Position numbers and translations under genes: made by a program. From positions 1 through 64,000 of the forward strand of contig CALAMG010000027.1 in the NCBI GenBank assembly GCA_937925715.1: a DNA stretch of 64,000 nt, in the 5' to 3' direction. Source of the DNA: an uncultured Collinsella sp. (GTDB lineage: Bacteria; Actinomycetota; Coriobacteriia; Coriobacteriales; Coriobacteriaceae). This document shows, piece after piece, positions 62,470-64,000 of this stretch; position 1 is the first letter of the stretch; each line of letters opens with the position of its first letter. Below the pieces are notes generated by a model. That model was not told the origin of the DNA, made no database searches, and was given only the letters and a program-made list of their open reading frames with translations.

Positions 62470-63378
62470 CTAGCCGACGAGGAAGCCGGGGCGGGGGCGA
62501 ACCCAGACGTTCGTCGCCGAACTGTAGTTGGCATTGCCGTCGCTGCGGACGCAGCAGACGTCGGACGAGGAGCCACCCATGACGGAACGCAACCACCAAG
62601 TGTACCGATTTCCGTTGACTCGGTGCGCCGTGTCTCGGAACAGGTCAAACTGGCAGTCGAAGCCGACGCTGTAGCCCTTGGTTCCCCACACTGGGCAGCC
62701 GTACACCTCCATCTCGGACAGCGAGAACACCTTGCCGATATCCTGCCAGCTCCACGAGTTGGAGTCGTTGAGCGCGCCGCTGGCGCTGTACCGCTCCTCA
62801 AGCAGGACGCGCTGGGTCAGCAGGTACTTGGTCAGCCCCTCGGGCAGGCACGCCTCGAAGGCCGTCTCCCACGCCTTGAGGTTGCTGTTGGGGTAGGGGC
62901 ATCTCTGGTCGGCGGTGCCCTGGTTCGTGTTGGTCGTGTTCCACATCAGGAAGCTGTCGTTGGCAACGCCGGTCACGGTCTTGGCCACGGCGATGGGCGC
63001 GGAGGCCACGAAGGCGATGTGGTGGCCTTTGGAGCTGTCGCCGCAGCAGTAGTACGGGTCGAAGTGCGCCAGGAGGAAGCGCACGGACTGCTGGGCCGCC
63101 ACGCCCGACGCGCTTACCAGCGGCACGTCGATGTAGTCTCCCACGCGCAGGCCCGCGAAGTTGCCGTTGGCGACTCGCTTGTGCAGCGCGTCGTACACGC
63201 TGCCGCTGCCGATCTCTCCCGCCAGGATGGTGGCGATGTTCTGCCCGCCGTACTTGCCGATTTGGCCCTGGCGGTTGTACTCGGCGTTGTTGAGCGCCGT
63301 CTGCGCGTTGCTGCGCGCGGTATCGTCGATGACGTTGAGCGACTGGCCGCCGACGACCAGCGTCTTTGCATTTGCCAT
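62470..63378 (-). CDS. DGR target protein (phage tail receptor-binding-type protein)
   Basis: A 302-residue protein. The N-terminal 60 residues (ANAKTLVVGGQSLNVIDDTA, then helices) look like a tail attachment segment. The middle has GLRVGDYIDVPLVSASGV and HFDPYYCC. The C-terminus shows WWLRSVMGGSSSDV and NVWVRPRPGF, the WWLRS...VRP pattern of the C-type-lectin/FGE-like folds (DUF6273-type) used by DGR targets. Residues about 257-300 are coded by the variable repeat and should lie on the binding surface. It probably binds a host receptor or a surface glycan. Upstream lies a tail-fibre-like gene. Confidence 0.85.
   Translation of the reverse strand: MANAKTLVVGGQSLNVIDDTARSNAQTALNNAEYNRQGQIGKYGGQNIATILAGEIGSGSVYDALHKRVANGNFAGLRVGDYIDVPLVSASGVAAQQSVRFLLAHFDPYYCCGDSSKGHHIAFVASAPIAVAKTVTGVANDSFLMWNTTNTNQGTADQRCPYPNSNLKAWETAFEACLPEGLTKYLLTQRVLLEERYSASGALNDSNSWSWQDIGKVFSLSEMEVYGCPVWGTKGYSVGFDCQFDLFRDTAHRVNGNRYTWWLRSVMGGSSSDVCCVRSDGNANYSSATNVWVRPRPGFLVG
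62481..62609 (-). repeat. DGR variable repeat (VR)
   Basis: 129 bp, the last part of the target gene. Compared with the TR, mismatches fall at 62485, 62522, 62541, 62543, 62546, 62547, 62552 and 62600; all eight are T on the plus strand of the TR (A on the coding strand). The 3' end of the coding strand is GC-rich (CGCCCCCGCCCCGG), the expected initiation-of-homing element. Confidence 0.95.
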
Positions 63379-63387
63379 TTATCCTCC

Positions 63388-64000
63388 TTAGGCAAGGGTT
63401 ACCGTGCTGCCCGAGACCGAGCACGTGCCGCCGAACGACACCGTGTCGCCGGACACCGACGCCTTGGATGCCGGGCAGTAGACGGTCCCGTCCATGTAGA
63501 TGAACTTCCCCGTCGCGTCGGCGAGCATCGTCGCGAGCTGGCCGTTCTGACGGCGCAGCTCCGCGATATCGGATTCGCCGCCGGCGCCCTGCGCCACCGA
63601 GTTCGCGATCTGCAGCGCCTGGTTCGCGGCGGCCTCGGCATGAGACGCCGCGCCGTTGGCCGCGGCGGCCGCATTGCTCGCCAGCGCAGTCGAGGCGCTT
63701 GCGGTATCGTTCGCGGCATTCGCCTTCTGAACGGCGGCGTTGGCGTTCTCGGTGGCAGTCGAGCACTTCGCGGCGGCCGTTCTGGCAGCTCCGGCGGCGA
63801 CGTTGGCGTCATATGCCTGAGTCTTTGCGGTGCCTGCGGTGCTGCTCGCCAGCGACGCGGCGCTCTCGGCCCTCTTTCGCGCCGCCTCGACTTCGTCGTA
63901 GTTTGCCGGGCGGAACAGGTAGGTGGTGATGCTACCGTCGCTCTCCGTCACGTCGAGGCCGTCGATATAGTCGTCCTCCCCGACCTTCACCTCGTAGACG
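63388..64000 (-). CDS. Tail-fibre-like phage protein, C-terminal part
   Basis: The frame runs off the right edge, so the start is not seen; the in-frame GTG at 63990 is probably internal. The visible ~204 residues begin with VGEDDYIDGLDVTESDGSITTYLFRP, a tail-attachment-like segment. Then comes a long alanine-rich coiled coil with hidden heptads, a second short coil (ELRRQNGQLATMLADATG) and a compact end (YMDGTVYCPASKASVSGDTV). Such trimeric fibres carry tip proteins, and the DGR target starts about 10 bases downstream, so the variable protein probably sits at the tip (inference). Confidence 0.7.
   Translation of the reverse strand, partial: VYEVKVGEDDYIDGLDVTESDGSITTYLFRPANYDEVEAARKRAESAASLASSTAGTAKTQAYDANVAAGAARTAAAKCSTATENANAAVQKANAANDTASASTALASNAAAAANGAASHAEAAANQALQIANSVAQGAGGESDIAELRRQNGQLATMLADATGKFIYMDGTVYCPASKASVSGDTVSFGGTCSVSGSTVTLA

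Larger units (their letters stand above)
60342..63378 (-). other. Diversity-generating retroelement (DGR) cassette
   Basis: In transcription order: target gene with its C-terminal variable repeat, avd-like gene, template repeat, reverse transcriptase. This is the Bordetella phage BPP-1 order (mtd-avd-TR-brt). All mismatches between the repeats fall on template adenines, the defining sign of DGR mutagenic homing. It lies inside the prophage. Confidence 0.95.
57778..64000. mobile_element. Prophage, lysis end (continues past the right edge)
   Basis: From the att site rightward all genes are leftward phage genes: small membrane protein, endolysin, holin, coiled-coil protein, XkdX, a small protein, a DGR (RT, TR, Avd, target) and a tail-fibre-like gene. 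The order tail-XkdX-holin-endolysin-att is standard for siphophage/myophage prophages of Gram-positive hosts. Confidence 0.9.

Overview
The window looks like a chromosome segment from a Gram-positive anaerobe. A Collinsella-like member of the Coriobacteriia is my best guess. The reasons are secreted proteins with choline-binding-type wall repeats, a sortase-type C-terminal anchor, a SUF operon of the sufC-B-D-S-U type with an Rrf2 regulator, a paired NifU-like/GGGtGRT module, and a GC-rich core. The taxon comes from recall of gene styles and is not proven by the sequence.

Region 1 (1-28.4 kb, visibly AT-richer than the rest) is a surface-glycopolymer and choline locus. It begins with the first codons of rmlA and a double-domain glycosyltransferase. 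A leftward glycan operon follows (5.0-12.8 kb): DUF2304 protein, DPM1-like GT2, DUF2142 membrane protein, GT4, LicD, flippase and a rhamnosyltransferase-like GT2. A rightward pair (17.6-20.3 kb) encodes an HTH-LicC-LicA fusion and a LicB-like transporter. Around these lie seven large secreted proteins carrying choline-binding-type repeats. Their extra domains are NlpC/P60-like (three), L,D-transpeptidase, C39-like peptidase, GH25 muramidase and a small Cys/His tail. The coherent reading is that choline is imported (LicB), phosphorylated and activated (LicA/LicC), and put on a surface glycan (LicD), and that the repeat proteins dock on it.

Region 2 (28.4-31.2 kb) is a scar zone with truncated gene remnants and an Abi_2-type defence gene. 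Region 3 (31.2-45.2 kb, GC-rich) holds six more glycosyltransferases, an acyltransferase, an AAA-ATPase-like protein, a wall-anchored lysozyme-like protein and a MNT/HEPN toxin-antitoxin pair. Region 4 (45.2-57.5 kb) is iron-sulfur biology: an Rrf2 regulator facing sufCBDSU across two mirror-image operators, then a RAYT-like transposase, the NifU-like/GGGtGRT pair, a flavoprotein and a DinD-like gene.

Region 5 (57.8 kb to the right edge) is the lysis end of a prophage inserted at the 3' end of a tRNA gene (probably tRNA-Lys). Reading leftward it has a tail-fibre-like gene (cut by the window edge), a variable tail protein, Avd, a template repeat, a reverse transcriptase, XkdX, holin and endolysin. 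The target, Avd, TR and RT form a complete diversity-generating retroelement (DGR). Its template (61742-61870) and variable (62481-62609) repeats differ at eight positions, every one an adenine in the template. This is the strongest finding in the window.
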